A DNA stretch of 40,576 bases from assembly GCA_938003745.1 (NCBI GenBank), contig CALKXS010000044.1, positions 1 through 40,576 of the forward strand. Direction: 5' to 3'. Position 1 is the first letter of the stretch. Each line of letters starts with the position of its first letter. Shown in pieces: positions 17,031 through 25,905 of the stretch. This stretch comes from an uncultured Algibacter sp. (GTDB taxonomy: Bacteria > Bacteroidota > Bacteroidia > Flavobacteriales > Flavobacteriaceae). Under the pieces are notes generated by a model. The model worked only from the letters and a program-made list of their open reading frames with translations. It made no database searches and was not told the DNA's origin. A program made the translations under genes and the position numbers.

Positions 17031-19790
17031 ATGAAAAAAAATTACGTATTTATATTATTAACATTACTATTTTCCGTTGCTGTTTTCTCTCAAAGTGGTA
17101 ACATTCAGGGGACAATAATTGATGAGGCAGGTTTGCCAATTCCTTTTGGCAATGTGATTATTGAAATATTAAAAAAAGGAGCTATTTCTGATGCCGACGG
17201 GAATTTTTTATTAGTAGACATTCCAACAGGAAAACACATTGTTAAAGTAACCTATATAGGTTACGCAGATTTTGAAACAAAAGTTGATGTGCAAGAAGGA
17301 GTAACTAAGACGATAAAAATTTCGATTGCGCCTTCGGTTTTAGAATTAGACGGTGTTATTATCACAGGTTATAATACAAGTCAAGCGAAAGCTTTAAACT
17401 CGCAAAAGAATAAGCAGAATATTACTAATGTAGTATCAACAGACCAAATAGGTAAATTTCCTGATGCAAACATTGGTGATGCTGTAAAGCGTATACCTGG
17501 AATTACAATGCAGGTAGATCAGGGTGAAGCACGTAACATTATTGTGCGTGGTTTAGCGCCTCAGTTAAATTCAGTGACTCTAAACGGAAGTCGTATTCCT
17601 TCCGCTGAAGGCGATAATAGAAATGTACAGATGGATTTAATTCCAGCAGATATGATTCAGCTTATTGAAGTTAATAAAGCTGTAACTCCAGATATGGATG
17701 CCGATGCTTTAGGTGGATCTGTAAATTTAGTTACTAGAACATCTCCAAACGGATTTAGGATTGCTGCAACTTTAGGTTCAGGTATTAATCTTATTACAGA
17801 TAAAAGAATTTTAAACGGGTCTTTTTTAGTTGGAAATCGTAGTAAAAATGAAAAGTTTGGTTGGATGTTATCAACGTCTGTAAACGATAGCGATTTTGGA
17901 TCTGATAATATAGAATTCGGGTGGGATGATAGTGATACACCATTTGTAAAAGAGCATGATGTTAGAACGTATTTAGTGCAACGTATTCGTAGAAGTTTTT
18001 CTGTAAATCTAGATTATGCTTTTGATGCTAATAATAAGATGTATTTAAAAACGATGTATAACTGGAGAGACGATAGAGAAAATCGCTACAGACTGCGTTA
18101 TAAAGATATAGAGCTTATAGATGAAAATGATTCTTCTCAAGGTTATCAAGCAGAGGTTAGAAGACAAACTAAGGGAGGTATTGATAATGATCGTAATAAA
18201 AATGCTCGTTTAGAAGATCAACGTATGCAGAACTATAGTTTAGGCGGTAATCATTTATTAGGAAATTTAGAATTAGATTGGATGGTGTCTTACGCATCGG
18301 CATCAGAAGAGCGTTTAAACGAAAGGTATATAGAATATAGAGCAAAAAATATTGATATAAATTATAATTTATCTAACACCAAATTTCCTATAATTACACC
18401 AGTTTCAGGAATGGCTTTAAACGATTTTGATTTAAAAGAAATAACTGAAGAAAACCAGTTCACAGAAGAAAAAGATTTTAACACTTTTGTTAATGCTAAA
18501 TTACCATTGGATCTTTTTAATAATGAAAACGGATTTTTAAAATTTGGTGTGCGTTCTAAAATTAAAGAAAAAGAAAGAGCGAATAATTTCTTTGAATATG
18601 AGCCTACAAATAGTGCTTTTGATGATTTGTCTGCTTTACTAATAGTAGATCAAACTGATGCAGATTTTCTAGCGGGAAGTCAATATGCAGCGGGACAATT
18701 TGTAGATCCAGTTTTTTTAGGACACTTAGATTTAAATAATTCATCTTTATTTGATGTGTCTGATGTACCAAGCGAATATGTTAGAGCAAACTACAAGGTG
18801 GAAGAAGATGTTTTTGGTGCTTATGCTATGATAAATCAGCAATTGTCGGACAAATTAGATGTATTAGTTGGTATAAGGTTAGAAAAAACGAAAACTGAAG
18901 CCATAGGAAATCAAATTGAAGATGAAGAAGATGTTTTGGGTACTATTAAAGCCGATAATAATTATGTAAATGTATTACCAGGTATACACTTTAAATATAA
19001 ATTAAGAGATAGAGCCATATTACGTTTTGCGTGGACAAATACTATTGCTAGACCTAATTATGCAGACATAGTTCCCAGTATTGATATTGTTGCAGACGAC
19101 GAAGAAATTTATTTAGGAAATTCTGAATTAGATGCTACAACGTCTATGAACTTCGATGTTATGGGAGAGTACTATTTTAAAAATGTAGGTGTCATATCAG
19201 GAGGAGTTTTTCAAAAAAATATCAAAGATTTTATTTATCAGTTTGTTACTGAAGATGCCACTACGGGTTATGATGTTTTTCAACCTCAAAACGGAGAAGA
19301 TGCTAATATTTTTGGTGCGGAATTTGGGTTTCAACGCCAGTTAGATTTTTTACCAGGATTTGCTAGAAACTTTAGTTTAATGTTGAATTATACCTATTTA
19401 ACATCAAGTGCAGAGGGGATTAGAAATAGTGATGGCGATGAGCGTGAAGATGTAGACTTACCTGGTACAGCACCAAATATGTTTAATGGATCTTTAGGGT
19501 ATAATGATAAGAAATTAAGCGTGCGTTTATCTGCAAATTTCTCTGATGCTTATATTGATGAAATTGGAGGGAATCCTCTAGAAGATAGATATTATGACGA
19601 ACAATTTTTAGTAGATTTTAATGCTTCTTATACGTTTAACGATAATTTTAGTGTGTATTTTGATTTAAACAATATTACAGATCAGCCATTACGTTATTAC
19701 CAAGGCTTAAAGAGTAGAACAATGCAGGCAGAGTATTATGGAAGGCGTATTACTTTTGGATTGAAATATAACTTATTTAAGAAAAAATGA
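17031..19790 (+). CDS. TonB-dependent receptor paired with phytase
   Basis: A 919-residue outer-membrane transporter. Residues 1-21 form a signal peptide. About 24-105 is a carboxypeptidase-regulatory-like domain (G-x-I-x-D-E-A-G-x-P-I-P-F-G-N-V). About 125-240 is the plug (I-G-K-F-P-D-A-N-I-G-D-A-V-K-R-I-P-G and I-I-V-R-G-L). The rest is a 22-stranded-type barrel ending in aromatic-rich strands. The stop overlaps the start of the phytase gene by four bases (ATGA). That coupling suggests it imports phytate or its dephosphorylated products. Substrate assignment is by context only. Confidence 0.93.
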   Translation: MKKNYVFILLTLLFSVAVFSQSGNIQGTIIDEAGLPIPFGNVIIEILKKGAISDADGNFLLVDIPTGKHIVKVTYIGYADFETKVDVQEGVTKTIKISIAPSVLELDGVIITGYNTSQAKALNSQKNKQNITNVVSTDQIGKFPDANIGDAVKRIPGITMQVDQGEARNIIVRGLAPQLNSVTLNGSRIPSAEGDNRNVQMDLIPADMIQLIEVNKAVTPDMDADALGGSVNLVTRTSPNGFRIAATLGSGINLITDKRILNGSFLVGNRSKNEKFGWMLSTSVNDSDFGSDNIEFGWDDSDTPFVKEHDVRTYLVQRIRRSFSVNLDYAFDANNKMYLKTMYNWRDDRENRYRLRYKDIELIDENDSSQGYQAEVRRQTKGGIDNDRNKNARLEDQRMQNYSLGGNHLLGNLELDWMVSYASASEERLNERYIEYRAKNIDINYNLSNTKFPIITPVSGMALNDFDLKEITEENQFTEEKDFNTFVNAKLPLDLFNNENGFLKFGVRSKIKEKERANNFFEYEPTNSAFDDLSALLIVDQTDADFLAGSQYAAGQFVDPVFLGHLDLNNSSLFDVSDVPSEYVRANYKVEEDVFGAYAMINQQLSDKLDVLVGIRLEKTKTEAIGNQIEDEEDVLGTIKADNNYVNVLPGIHFKYKLRDRAILRFAWTNTIARPNYADIVPSIDIVADDEEIYLGNSELDATTSMNFDVMGEYYFKNVGVISGGVFQKNIKDFIYQFVTEDATTGYDVFQPQNGEDANIFGAEFGFQRQLDFLPGFARNFSLMLNYTYLTSSAEGIRNSDGDEREDVDLPGTAPNMFNGSLGYNDKKLSVRLSANFSDAYIDEIGGNPLEDRYYDEQFLVDFNASYTFNDNFSVYFDLNNITDQPLRYYQGLKSRTMQAEYYGRRITFGLKYNLFKKK

Positions 19791-20809
19791 GCATGACTAA
19801 AATTAAAATAAATATCATTTTTGGTTGTTTTGTTGTACTTATGTCGTGTGCAACAAAACTACCAGAAATAATTGCAGATGTAGTTACAGAAAACACGTTA
19901 CACGATACTGATGATCCTGCTATATGGGTAAACCCTAAAGATGCTTCTAAAAGTATTGTTTTTGGTACAGATAAAAATACCGATGGTGCAATTTATGCTT
20001 TCGATTTAGATGGAAAAGTTCTAGAAAACAAAACCATTAGACATTTAAAAAGACCAAATAATATCGATTTAGAGTATGGTTTTCAATTAAATGATACTAC
20101 TAAAGTAGATGTTATTGCATTTACAGAAAGGGAGCGTCAAAAATTACGTTTGTATTCAGTTCCAAATATGAAACCATTAGATAATGGAGGTTTTCCTGTT
20201 TTTGAAGATGCTAAATTACCTAAGGCAAATTTGCCAATGGGAATTGCTTTGTATAAATCTCCAGAAACAAAAAGTATTTATGCTATTGTTGGTAGAAAAA
20301 ATGGCCCTAAAAAAGGATACCTGCATCAATATCTTTTAACGTCAGATAGTTTAGGTGTTCATGCTAAATTTGTTCGCGCTTTTGGTGAGTTTAGTGGAAA
20401 AAAAGAAATTGAAGCTATTGCAGTAGATGATGAAGCGGGTATTATTTATTATTCAGATGAGATGCATTGTATACGTAAATATTATGCTGAACCAAATAAT
20501 GGTGATGAAGAAATTTATTGTTTTGGAGGTGAGTATTTTAAAGAAGATATAGAAGGTATTGCTATTGCAAAATATCAAGGCAAATCATTTTTAATAGTAT
20601 CTAACCAACAAGCGCATACATTCAATATTTTTGATTTAAAAACGAATGCTTTTATTAAAGAAGTTGATTTGGGAACTATTGAAACAGATGGTTGTGAGGT
20701 AACTACAGTATCTTTAGGTAACAAATTTCCAAATGGGTTATTTGTGTCTATGAATGATGAAAAAAATTTCTTTTTTCACGACTTAAGTAGTTTGAAATTA
20801 AATGATTAG
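19787..20809 (+). CDS. Beta-propeller phytase, lipoprotein
   Basis: A 340-residue 3-phytase of the calcium-dependent beta-propeller class, which removes phosphate from inositol hexakisphosphate. The N-terminus has a lipoprotein signal ending V-L-M-S-C, so it is anchored to the envelope. Family markers are D-D-P-A-I-W-V-N-P, the G-T-D-K-N blade, R-P-N-N-I-D-L-E-Y-G-F and the E-G-I-A motif. Acidic residues in these segments supply the calcium and substrate sites. The ATG at 19787 lies in an ATGA overlap with the receptor stop; a second ATG at 19793 is possible. Phytase-TonB receptor adjacency is a recurrent arrangement in aquatic bacteria. Confidence 0.94.
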   Translation: MSMTKIKINIIFGCFVVLMSCATKLPEIIADVVTENTLHDTDDPAIWVNPKDASKSIVFGTDKNTDGAIYAFDLDGKVLENKTIRHLKRPNNIDLEYGFQLNDTTKVDVIAFTERERQKLRLYSVPNMKPLDNGGFPVFEDAKLPKANLPMGIALYKSPETKSIYAIVGRKNGPKKGYLHQYLLTSDSLGVHAKFVRAFGEFSGKKEIEAIAVDDEAGIIYYSDEMHCIRKYYAEPNNGDEEIYCFGGEYFKEDIEGIAIAKYQGKSFLIVSNQQAHTFNIFDLKTNAFIKEVDLGTIETDGCEVTTVSLGNKFPNGLFVSMNDEKNFFFHDLSSLKLND

Positions 20810-20829
20810 AATAGCGTGTGGATAATATT

Positions 20830-20862
20830 AAGTCCTTTTTAGAAATAGAAAGGACTTTTTTT
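20830..20862 (+). terminator. Intrinsic terminator after the phytase gene
   Basis: Arms AAGTCCTTT (20830-20838) and AAAGGACTT (20849-20857) followed by a run of T. Confidence 0.85.
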
Positions 20863-20939
20863 ATTTTAATTCAAAAAAAATATTAACTTTAAGGAATAGC
20901 AAGTCGTGCTTTTAGGTTTAATTAAAAAAAATGATGAAT

Positions 20940-21200
20940 ATGGTGCCTTTTAGATCTGAAATTAGAAATTCTCCAACCCAACAAACTATTAAAATATTTT
21001 TAAGTGATGAGTCTTTAGATATAGATGTTAAAGGTTATTTAGAAGGCTTTACCGATATAGAACTTATAGAGATAAGAAAAAGTGTAGAGCGCAATAGAGT
21101 AAAGGAAAATATTACTGTTTTTAGAAAAGATGGTGTGTGTATTAATTCGCTTCAAGATAAAATCAACATTAGTTTGGCTGGTTATTTTAATATGCAATAG
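20940..21200 (+). CDS. Unknown 86-residue protein, tandem copy 1
   Basis: I recognise no family. The product shares P-F-R-S-E-I-R-N-S-P, T-I-K-I-F-L-x-D-E-S-L-D, E-L-I-E-I-R, N-I/E-N-I-T-V-F and a C-terminal S-L-x-x-Y-F with the gene at 21335. The predicted alternation of strand, helix, strand, helix suggests a small ferredoxin-like fold. The ATG at 20940 is preferred over 20931 because in copy 2 the ATG corresponding to 20931 is followed at once by TAG. The upstream A-rich stretch and TAACTTTA are also repeated in copy 2. Confidence 0.7.
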   Translation: MVPFRSEIRNSPTQQTIKIFLSDESLDIDVKGYLEGFTDIELIEIRKSVERNRVKENITVFRKDGVCINSLQDKINISLAGYFNMQ

Positions 21201-21223
21201 TTACGGAAACAATTAAAATATTA

Positions 21224-21256
21224 GAAGCCTTTCTTTAAATAGAGAGGCTTTTTTAT
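21224..21256 (+). terminator. Terminator between the tandem paralogues
   Basis: Arms AAGCCT (21225-21230) and AGGCTT (21245-21250), extended by imperfect TTCT/AGAG pairing, then TTTTT. It separates copy 1 from the promoter region of copy 2. Confidence 0.7.
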
Positions 21257-21334
21257 TGACTTTGGTTTAAAAAAATAGTAACTTTAAGGAAATAGCAATT
21301 TTGCTTTTGGGTGTAACTAGAAAAAATGTAGCGT

Positions 21335-21607
21335 ATGAAACCTTTTAGATCTGAAATAAGAAACTCCCCAAGGCGACCTACAATTAAGATTTTTTTAGCC
21401 GATGAATCTTTAGATAATAGAATAAAAAAACATTTAGAACATTTTAAAGAAGTAGAACTCATTGAAATTAGAGAAAGCATGGGACAAAACCGCGCAAACG
21501 AAAATATAACGGTTTTTCTAAAAGATAATATTGATATTAATAAAATGAAACAGTCTATAGACTCTAGTTTGTGGTGGTATTTTGAACAGGATATGATTGA
21601 TGAGTGA
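21335..21607 (+). CDS. Unknown 90-residue protein, tandem copy 2
   Basis: Paralogue of the gene at 20940 with about half of its residues identical. The conserved face includes D-E-S-L-D, H-L-E-x-F, E-I-R-E-S and E-N-I-T-V-F. It carries its own upstream region: TTG at 21256-21258, 20 bases, TAACTTTA at 21279-21286 (close to the -33/-7 pattern), then A-A-G-G-A and GCTTTTGGGTGTAA, all resembling copy 1. Each copy may therefore be separately controlled. The C-terminus is slightly longer. The function is unknown. The two copies stand between the phytase and ahcY genes. Confidence 0.75.
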   Translation: MKPFRSEIRNSPRRPTIKIFLADESLDNRIKKHLEHFKEVELIEIRESMGQNRANENITVFLKDNIDINKMKQSIDSSLWWYFEQDMIDE

Positions 21608-21723
21608 TCTGTTTGTAGTAGCTATCATTTAGACTTTAGGAAAAACTACATGTTGTTTGACAATGATTGTGTGATGTCTCACATACGTTCTACACGACAA
21701 AAATAGGAATTAACGAATTTTAA

Positions 21724-21829
21724 GCGTTAGGGATAGAGGCATTGTTGAAGCTCTTTTTGTGTTGTTGCACTTATGCAACAAAAAAAGCGACTGCCGAAAG
21801 CCCGACCCCTTTTCGGGGTAACGCCCAAA
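21724..21829 (+). repeat. Folded intergenic repeat, copy 2 (GCGTTA...TAACGC)
   Basis: Same architecture as the element at 13313: GCGTTA (21724-21729) pairs with TAACGC (21819-21824). It has the blocks GGGATAGAGGCATTGTTGAAGC, AGCGACTGCCGAAAGC and CGACCCCTTTTCGGGG. Its internal arm is longer, with GTTGC pairing to GCAAC around TTAT and flanking T/A runs. The last hairpin (CCCC/GGGG around TTTT) is a GC-rich stem directly before the closing strand. The conserved loop sequence between stems suggests selection on RNA structure. Confidence 0.7.
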
Positions 21830-21832
21830 CAA

Positions 21833-21866
21833 AAAAATCCCAAACATTGCTGCTTGGGATTTAGTT
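21833..21866 (-). terminator. Terminator of ahcY (minus strand)
   Basis: Arms AAATCCCAA (21835-21843) and TTGGGATTT (21854-21862). On the minus strand the stem is followed by a run of seven T, so it terminates the ahcY transcript. The plus strand has only a weak T-rich end. Confidence 0.75.
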
Positions 21867-21926
21867 TTATATTAAATTAAAAGAGATTACTTCGTTGTAA
21901 AAACTCCTCGCAAAGATGTTCTTTTC

Positions 21927-23243
21927 TTAATATCTATAATGTTCTGGCTTATATGGGCCATCTACAGTTACACCAATGTAACTTGCTTGATCTTCACGAA
22001 GCTCTGTTAACTCAACTCCAATTTTTGCAAGGTGTAATTTGGCAACTTTTTCGTCTAAAGATTTAGGTAACATGTATACTTCGTTTTTATAAGCATCAGC
22101 GTTATTCCAAAGTTCTATTTGTGCTAAAGTTTGGTTTGTAAATGAGTTACTCATTACAAAACTTGGGTGACCTGTTGCACAACCTAAGTTTACTAAACGG
22201 CCTTCGGCAAGAATGATAACGTCTTTTCCGTTGATAGTATATTTATCTACTTGAGGTTTAATTGTGTTTTTTGTATTTCCGTGAGTTTCGTTTAACCAAG
22301 CCATGTCAATTTCGTTATCGAAATGCCCTATGTTACATACAATAGCTTTGTCTTTTAAAGCTTCAAAATGTCTACCTTGAATAATATCTTTATTCCCTGT
22401 TGTTGTAATAACGATATCTGTATTACCAATAACTGTTTCTAGTTTTTTAACTTCAAAACCGTCCATGGCAGCTTGTAATGCACAAATAGGATCAATTTCT
22501 GTAACGGTTACAATGCTTCCAGCGCCTTTAAAAGAAGCGGCAGTACCTTTACCTACATCACCGTAACCACATACAGTAACACGTTTTCCAGCTAACATAA
22601 TATCGGTAGCACGACGAATGGCATCTACTGCAGATTCTTTACAACCGTATTTATTATCGAATTTAGATTTTGTTACAGAATCGTTTACGTTAATGGCAGG
22701 CATTGGTAATGTTCCGTTTTTTACACGCTCGTAAAGTCTGTGAACACCTGTTGTAGTTTCCTCTGATAAACCATTAATTCCTGCAGCTAATTCTGGATAT
22801 TTATCTAATACCATATTAGTTAAATCACCACCATCATCAAGAATCATGTTAAGTGGTTGTCTGTCTTCACCAAAGAATAATGTTTGCTCAATACACCAAT
22901 CAAACTCTTCTTCGTTCATGTCTTTCCAAGCATAAACCGCAGTTCCTGCAGCAGCAATAGCAGCAGCAGCTTGATCTTGTGTAGAGAATATGTTACAAGA
23001 GCTCCAAGTAACTTCTGCTCCAAGAGCTTGTAAAGTTTCAATTAACACAGCTGTTTGAATAGTCATGTGTAAACATCCTGCAATTCTAGCACCTTTTAAA
23101 GGTTGAGAATCTTTATATTCATCACGAAGACTCATTAATCCTGGCATTTCTGCTTCGGCTAATTCAATTTCTTTTCTTCCCCATTCTGCAAGAGAAATAT
23201 CTTTTACTTTATTAGCTACGAAAGGAATCGTTTTTGTACTCAT
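21927..23243 (-). CDS. ahcY: S-adenosylhomocysteine hydrolase
   Basis: NAD-dependent hydrolysis of S-adenosylhomocysteine to adenosine and homocysteine, completing the methylation cycle. The product is 438 residues. Recognisable segments are [13 protein letters not shown], the D-D-G-G-D substrate motif, the [11 protein letters not shown] loop, G-H-F-D-N-E-I, and the C-terminal K-P-E-H-Y-R-Y. The ATG at 23243 (M-S-T-K-T-I-P-F) is chosen; an in-frame upstream ATG at 23294 adds residues not seen in the family. It is transcribed away from the phosphopantetheinyl transferase gene. Confidence 0.97.
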   Translation of the reverse strand: MSTKTIPFVANKVKDISLAEWGRKEIELAEAEMPGLMSLRDEYKDSQPLKGARIAGCLHMTIQTAVLIETLQALGAEVTWSSCNIFSTQDQAAAAIAAAGTAVYAWKDMNEEEFDWCIEQTLFFGEDRQPLNMILDDGGDLTNMVLDKYPELAAGINGLSEETTTGVHRLYERVKNGTLPMPAINVNDSVTKSKFDNKYGCKESAVDAIRRATDIMLAGKRVTVCGYGDVGKGTAASFKGAGSIVTVTEIDPICALQAAMDGFEVKKLETVIGNTDIVITTTGNKDIIQGRHFEALKDKAIVCNIGHFDNEIDMAWLNETHGNTKNTIKPQVDKYTINGKDVIILAEGRLVNLGCATGHPSFVMSNSFTNQTLAQIELWNNADAYKNEVYMLPKSLDEKVAKLHLAKIGVELTELREDQASYIGVTVDGPYKPEHYRY

Positions 23244-23352
23244 ATTATTTTTTTCTTTTTCTAATGTTTTTATATACCGAAACACCTTTGGCAATGGTAC
23301 TTAAAATAGTTAAATTCGCTTACCAAAAATGTTTGGTCTGCCATGGGCGGTG

Positions 23353-23360
23353 CAAAGATA
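23353..23360 (-). promoter_or_regulatory. -7 box TATCTTTG for ahcY
   Basis: On the minus strand TATCTTTG followed by GC (same octamer as before the gene at 640) fits TAnnTTTG. It lies about 110 bases before the ahcY start, giving a roughly 100-base leader. No TTG at the usual spacing. Confidence 0.4.
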
Positions 23361-23383
23361 ATCAATAACTTTTAGAATATTAA

Positions 23384-24010
23384 ATGCCTCTTTATAAAAC
23401 CATTACTCCAAATTCACAAACTGTTGTTAAAATATGGAAGATTGATGAATCTTATGATGATTTAATGAAGCCATTGACTTTAAAACCAGAGACTTTAAAA
23501 CGTGTTTTGAGTATGAAAAGTGAATTGCATCAACGTGGATTTTTAAGTGTACGTCATTTATTAGCGGAGTTTGGTTATACTGATGCTGATTTGTTTTATG
23601 ATGAAAATGGTAAGCCTCATTTACATGATGGTAGGCAAATATCTATTACACATTCTTTTAACTATGCTGGAGTTATAGTAAGTGATAATTTAATTGGCAT
23701 TGATATAGAAAAACAACGTGATAAAATTACAATTATCGCTCATAAATTTATTGATTATGAATTAGATTACCTTGATGAAAATGCTAATGATTATATTAAA
23801 AAACTAATAGCTATTTGGTGTGTCAAAGAATCTTTATACAAACTTTTTGCAACTCCGGGAGTTAGTTTTAAAAAGTATTTTTTTGTAATTCCGTTTGAAA
23901 TAGTTGATGATTCTACTGTGGCTTGGATTGATTATGAAGAAAAAAAATACAGATACAACATTCACTTTTTAGAGTTTGACGGCTTTACATGTGCTTATGC
24001 TATAGCTTAA
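23384..24010 (+). CDS. 4'-phosphopantetheinyl transferase superfamily protein
   Basis: Transfers phosphopantetheine from CoA to a carrier protein. The 208-residue size and the two-half pseudo-dimeric build place it with the Sfp-like class. The magnesium/CoA motifs are present: G-I-D-I-E at 105-109 and W-C-V-K-E-S-L-Y-K-L at 145-154, with S-I-T-H-S before them. It opens a gene run: its TAA shares an A with the ATG of the next gene. No polyketide or peptide synthetase gene is in the window, so the carrier-protein partner is unknown. Confidence 0.92.
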   Translation: MPLYKTITPNSQTVVKIWKIDESYDDLMKPLTLKPETLKRVLSMKSELHQRGFLSVRHLLAEFGYTDADLFYDENGKPHLHDGRQISITHSFNYAGVIVSDNLIGIDIEKQRDKITIIAHKFIDYELDYLDENANDYIKKLIAIWCVKESLYKLFATPGVSFKKYFFVIPFEIVDDSTVAWIDYEEKKYRYNIHFLEFDGFTCAYAIA

Positions 24011-24741
24011 TGGAATCTATTTATAATAATATAATGTCTGCTATTTCTAAATGCGAGAGACTACTGGCTGTTTTAATAGATCCAGATAAGTTTCCTGTTG
24101 AGAATACAAGCGCTTTTTTTAAAAAAGTAAATGCTTCAATAGCTACACATATCTTTGTTGGAGGTAGTATAGTTGGTGATTTTCAAACTGAAACTTTAGT
24201 GATAGAAATTAAAAAGTATACTAAGCTTCCTGTTGTTTTGTTTCCTGGTGATGTTACTCAAATTACAAATAAGGCAGATGCACTTTTGTTTTTATCATTA
24301 CTTTCTGGTAGAAACCCAGAGTATTTAATAGGAAAGCATGTGGAGTCGGTTTCAAAATTAAGAGGCTCAGAATTAGAAATTATACCAACAGGTTATATGC
24401 TAATTGAAAGCGGAAAATTTACAGCTGTAGAAAAGGTAACAGGGACTAAGCCCATGTTAAGAAATCAAATTCAAAATATTATAGACACCAGTAGAGCAGG
24501 GGAATTATTAGGAATGAAGCTTATATATTTGGAAGCGGGTAGTGGTGCTAAATTTCCACTTACAGAAGCAATTATACGCGGTGTTAAAAACGAATTAAAT
24601 ATTCCTTTAATAGTTGGAGGGGGTATAAGAAATAAAGAACAATTGAAGTTAGCTTATGATGTAGGAGCCAATTTAGTTGTTATTGGAACTGCTTTTGAAG
24701 ATGATGAATCGTTTTTTGATGATTTAAAAAAAATAAATTAA
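24010..24741 (+). CDS. Geranylgeranylglyceryl/heptaprenylglyceryl phosphate synthase family protein
   Basis: A 243-residue TIM-barrel prenyltransferase of the GGGPS/PcrB family, which joins a prenyl diphosphate to glycerol-1-phosphate. Family features are the L-I-D-P-D-K start (substrate/metal Asp), F-V-G-G-S, F-P-G-D, Y-L-E-A-G-S-G-A and the phosphate-binding V-G-G-G-I-R with I-G-T-A-F at the end. In Bacteroidetes this gene makes a prenylated glycerol lipid of unclear function; chain length cannot be read from the sequence. The start overlaps the previous stop (TAATG) and its stop overlaps the PnuC start in the same way. Confidence 0.92.
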   Translation: MESIYNNIMSAISKCERLLAVLIDPDKFPVENTSAFFKKVNASIATHIFVGGSIVGDFQTETLVIEIKKYTKLPVVLFPGDVTQITNKADALLFLSLLSGRNPEYLIGKHVESVSKLRGSELEIIPTGYMLIESGKFTAVEKVTGTKPMLRNQIQNIIDTSRAGELLGMKLIYLEAGSGAKFPLTEAIIRGVKNELNIPLIVGGGIRNKEQLKLAYDVGANLVVIGTAFEDDESFFDDLKKIN

Positions 24742-25373
24742 TGAATGCTATTTTTGATTTTTTATTTGGACAATATTCTCAATATGAAACCATTGATGTT
24801 GTACTTGAAATAGTTGCTGTTATTTTTGGATTCCTTTCTGTAATATATTCTAAGCTAAATAAAATTTTGGTTTTCCCTACCGGTATGGTTAGCACTATTA
24901 TTTTTGTATATTTATTGTTGAAGTGGGAGCTTCTAGGTGATATGATGATAAATGCTTATTATTTTATAATGAGTGTTTATGGATGGTGTATTTGGACACG
25001 AAAGGTTGATGATACACATGTAACTCCTATTTCAAAGACAACATCTAACGAAAAAAAGCTAAGCGTAATTATCTTTTTTGCAACGCTATTGTTTGTTTAT
25101 TTTGTGTATAAAACATTTGATAAATGGACAAGTTGGGTAGAATATATAGATACTATTACTACGGCTATATTTTTTGTTGGTATGTGGCTTATGGCAAAAC
25201 GAAAAATAGAAAATTGGATTTTTTGGATTATAGGAGATGTTATATCTGTGCCGTTATATTTTTATAAAGGATTTACATTTACTAGTATTCAATATTTAGG
25301 ATTTACAGTTATAGCCATTTTTGGTTATTTAGCATGGAAGAAAAATATAAGCAACAACATTCAAAATGTATAA
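24741..25373 (+). CDS. pnuC: PnuC-family vitamin transporter
   Basis: A 210-residue membrane protein with about seven hydrophobic segments and the family hallmark N-A-Y-Y-F-I-M-S-V-Y-G-W-C-I-W at about 71-86. PnuC transporters carry nicotinamide riboside by facilitated diffusion, with a kinase trapping the product. Relatives called PnuT carry thiamine, and the family members are hard to tell apart by eye. The neighbour (25334) is a NadR-like kinase, which fits nicotinamide riboside. A TPP riboswitch and thiamine-type receptor lie 2.5 kb downstream, which leaves thiamine open. The last 40 bases overlap the kinase gene. Confidence 0.85.
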   Translation: MNAIFDFLFGQYSQYETIDVVLEIVAVIFGFLSVIYSKLNKILVFPTGMVSTIIFVYLLLKWELLGDMMINAYYFIMSVYGWCIWTRKVDDTHVTPISKTTSNEKKLSVIIFFATLLFVYFVYKTFDKWTSWVEYIDTITTAIFFVGMWLMAKRKIENWIFWIIGDVISVPLYFYKGFTFTSIQYLGFTVIAIFGYLAWKKNISNNIQNV

Positions 25374-25905
25374 AAATAGTATTGTTTGGACCTGAATCTA
25401 CAGGGGAAACAACATTGTCTAGACAACTTGCGAGGCATTATAATTCTGTATGGGTGCCTGAGTATGCTAGAGATTATCTTCAAAATAAATGGAATAATGA
25501 GCGAAAAACTTGTGAAGCTGAAGATTTGTTACCTATTGCAGAAGGGCAAATGAAATTAGAGAATGAGTTATCGCAAAAAACAGACAGTATTCTAATATGT
25601 GATACAGATTTACTTGAAACTAAAGTATATTCAGAAGCTTATTATTTAGGGTGTTGTAACCCTATACTTGAAAAATTTGCGTTAGAAAATACATACGATT
25701 TGTATTTTTTGACTTATATTGACACGCCTTGGGAAGCAGATGACTTAAGAGATAAGCCAAATGAAAGGAAAAAAATGTTTGAAGCTTTTCTCAAAATGAA
25801 TTAATAAAAAATAATCGACCATACGTACTCCTAAAAGGAGATAAAAACAGGCGTCTTAGTACAGCAGTATTACATATTGATAAATTACTAAACCCCCAAA
25901 CCTAA
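25334..25905 (+). pseudogene. NadR-like nucleoside kinase gene with frameshift and altered Walker A
   Basis: The protein matches the P-loop kinase half of NadR (ribosylnicotinamide kinase): F-G-P-E-S-T-G-x-T-T-L at 18-28 and V-P-E-Y-A-R-D-Y-L. Position 25 is Glu (GAA at 25406-25408), where the family has the essential Walker A Lys (AAA). The frame stops at a TAA at 25802-25804. The remaining C-terminus (E-L-I-K-N-N-R-P-Y-V-L-L-K-G-D) is intact in another frame, restored by one extra A in the AAAA run at 25793-25796. It ends in a TAATG overlap with the next gene. The gene is therefore recently damaged or misassembled. Confidence 0.8.
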
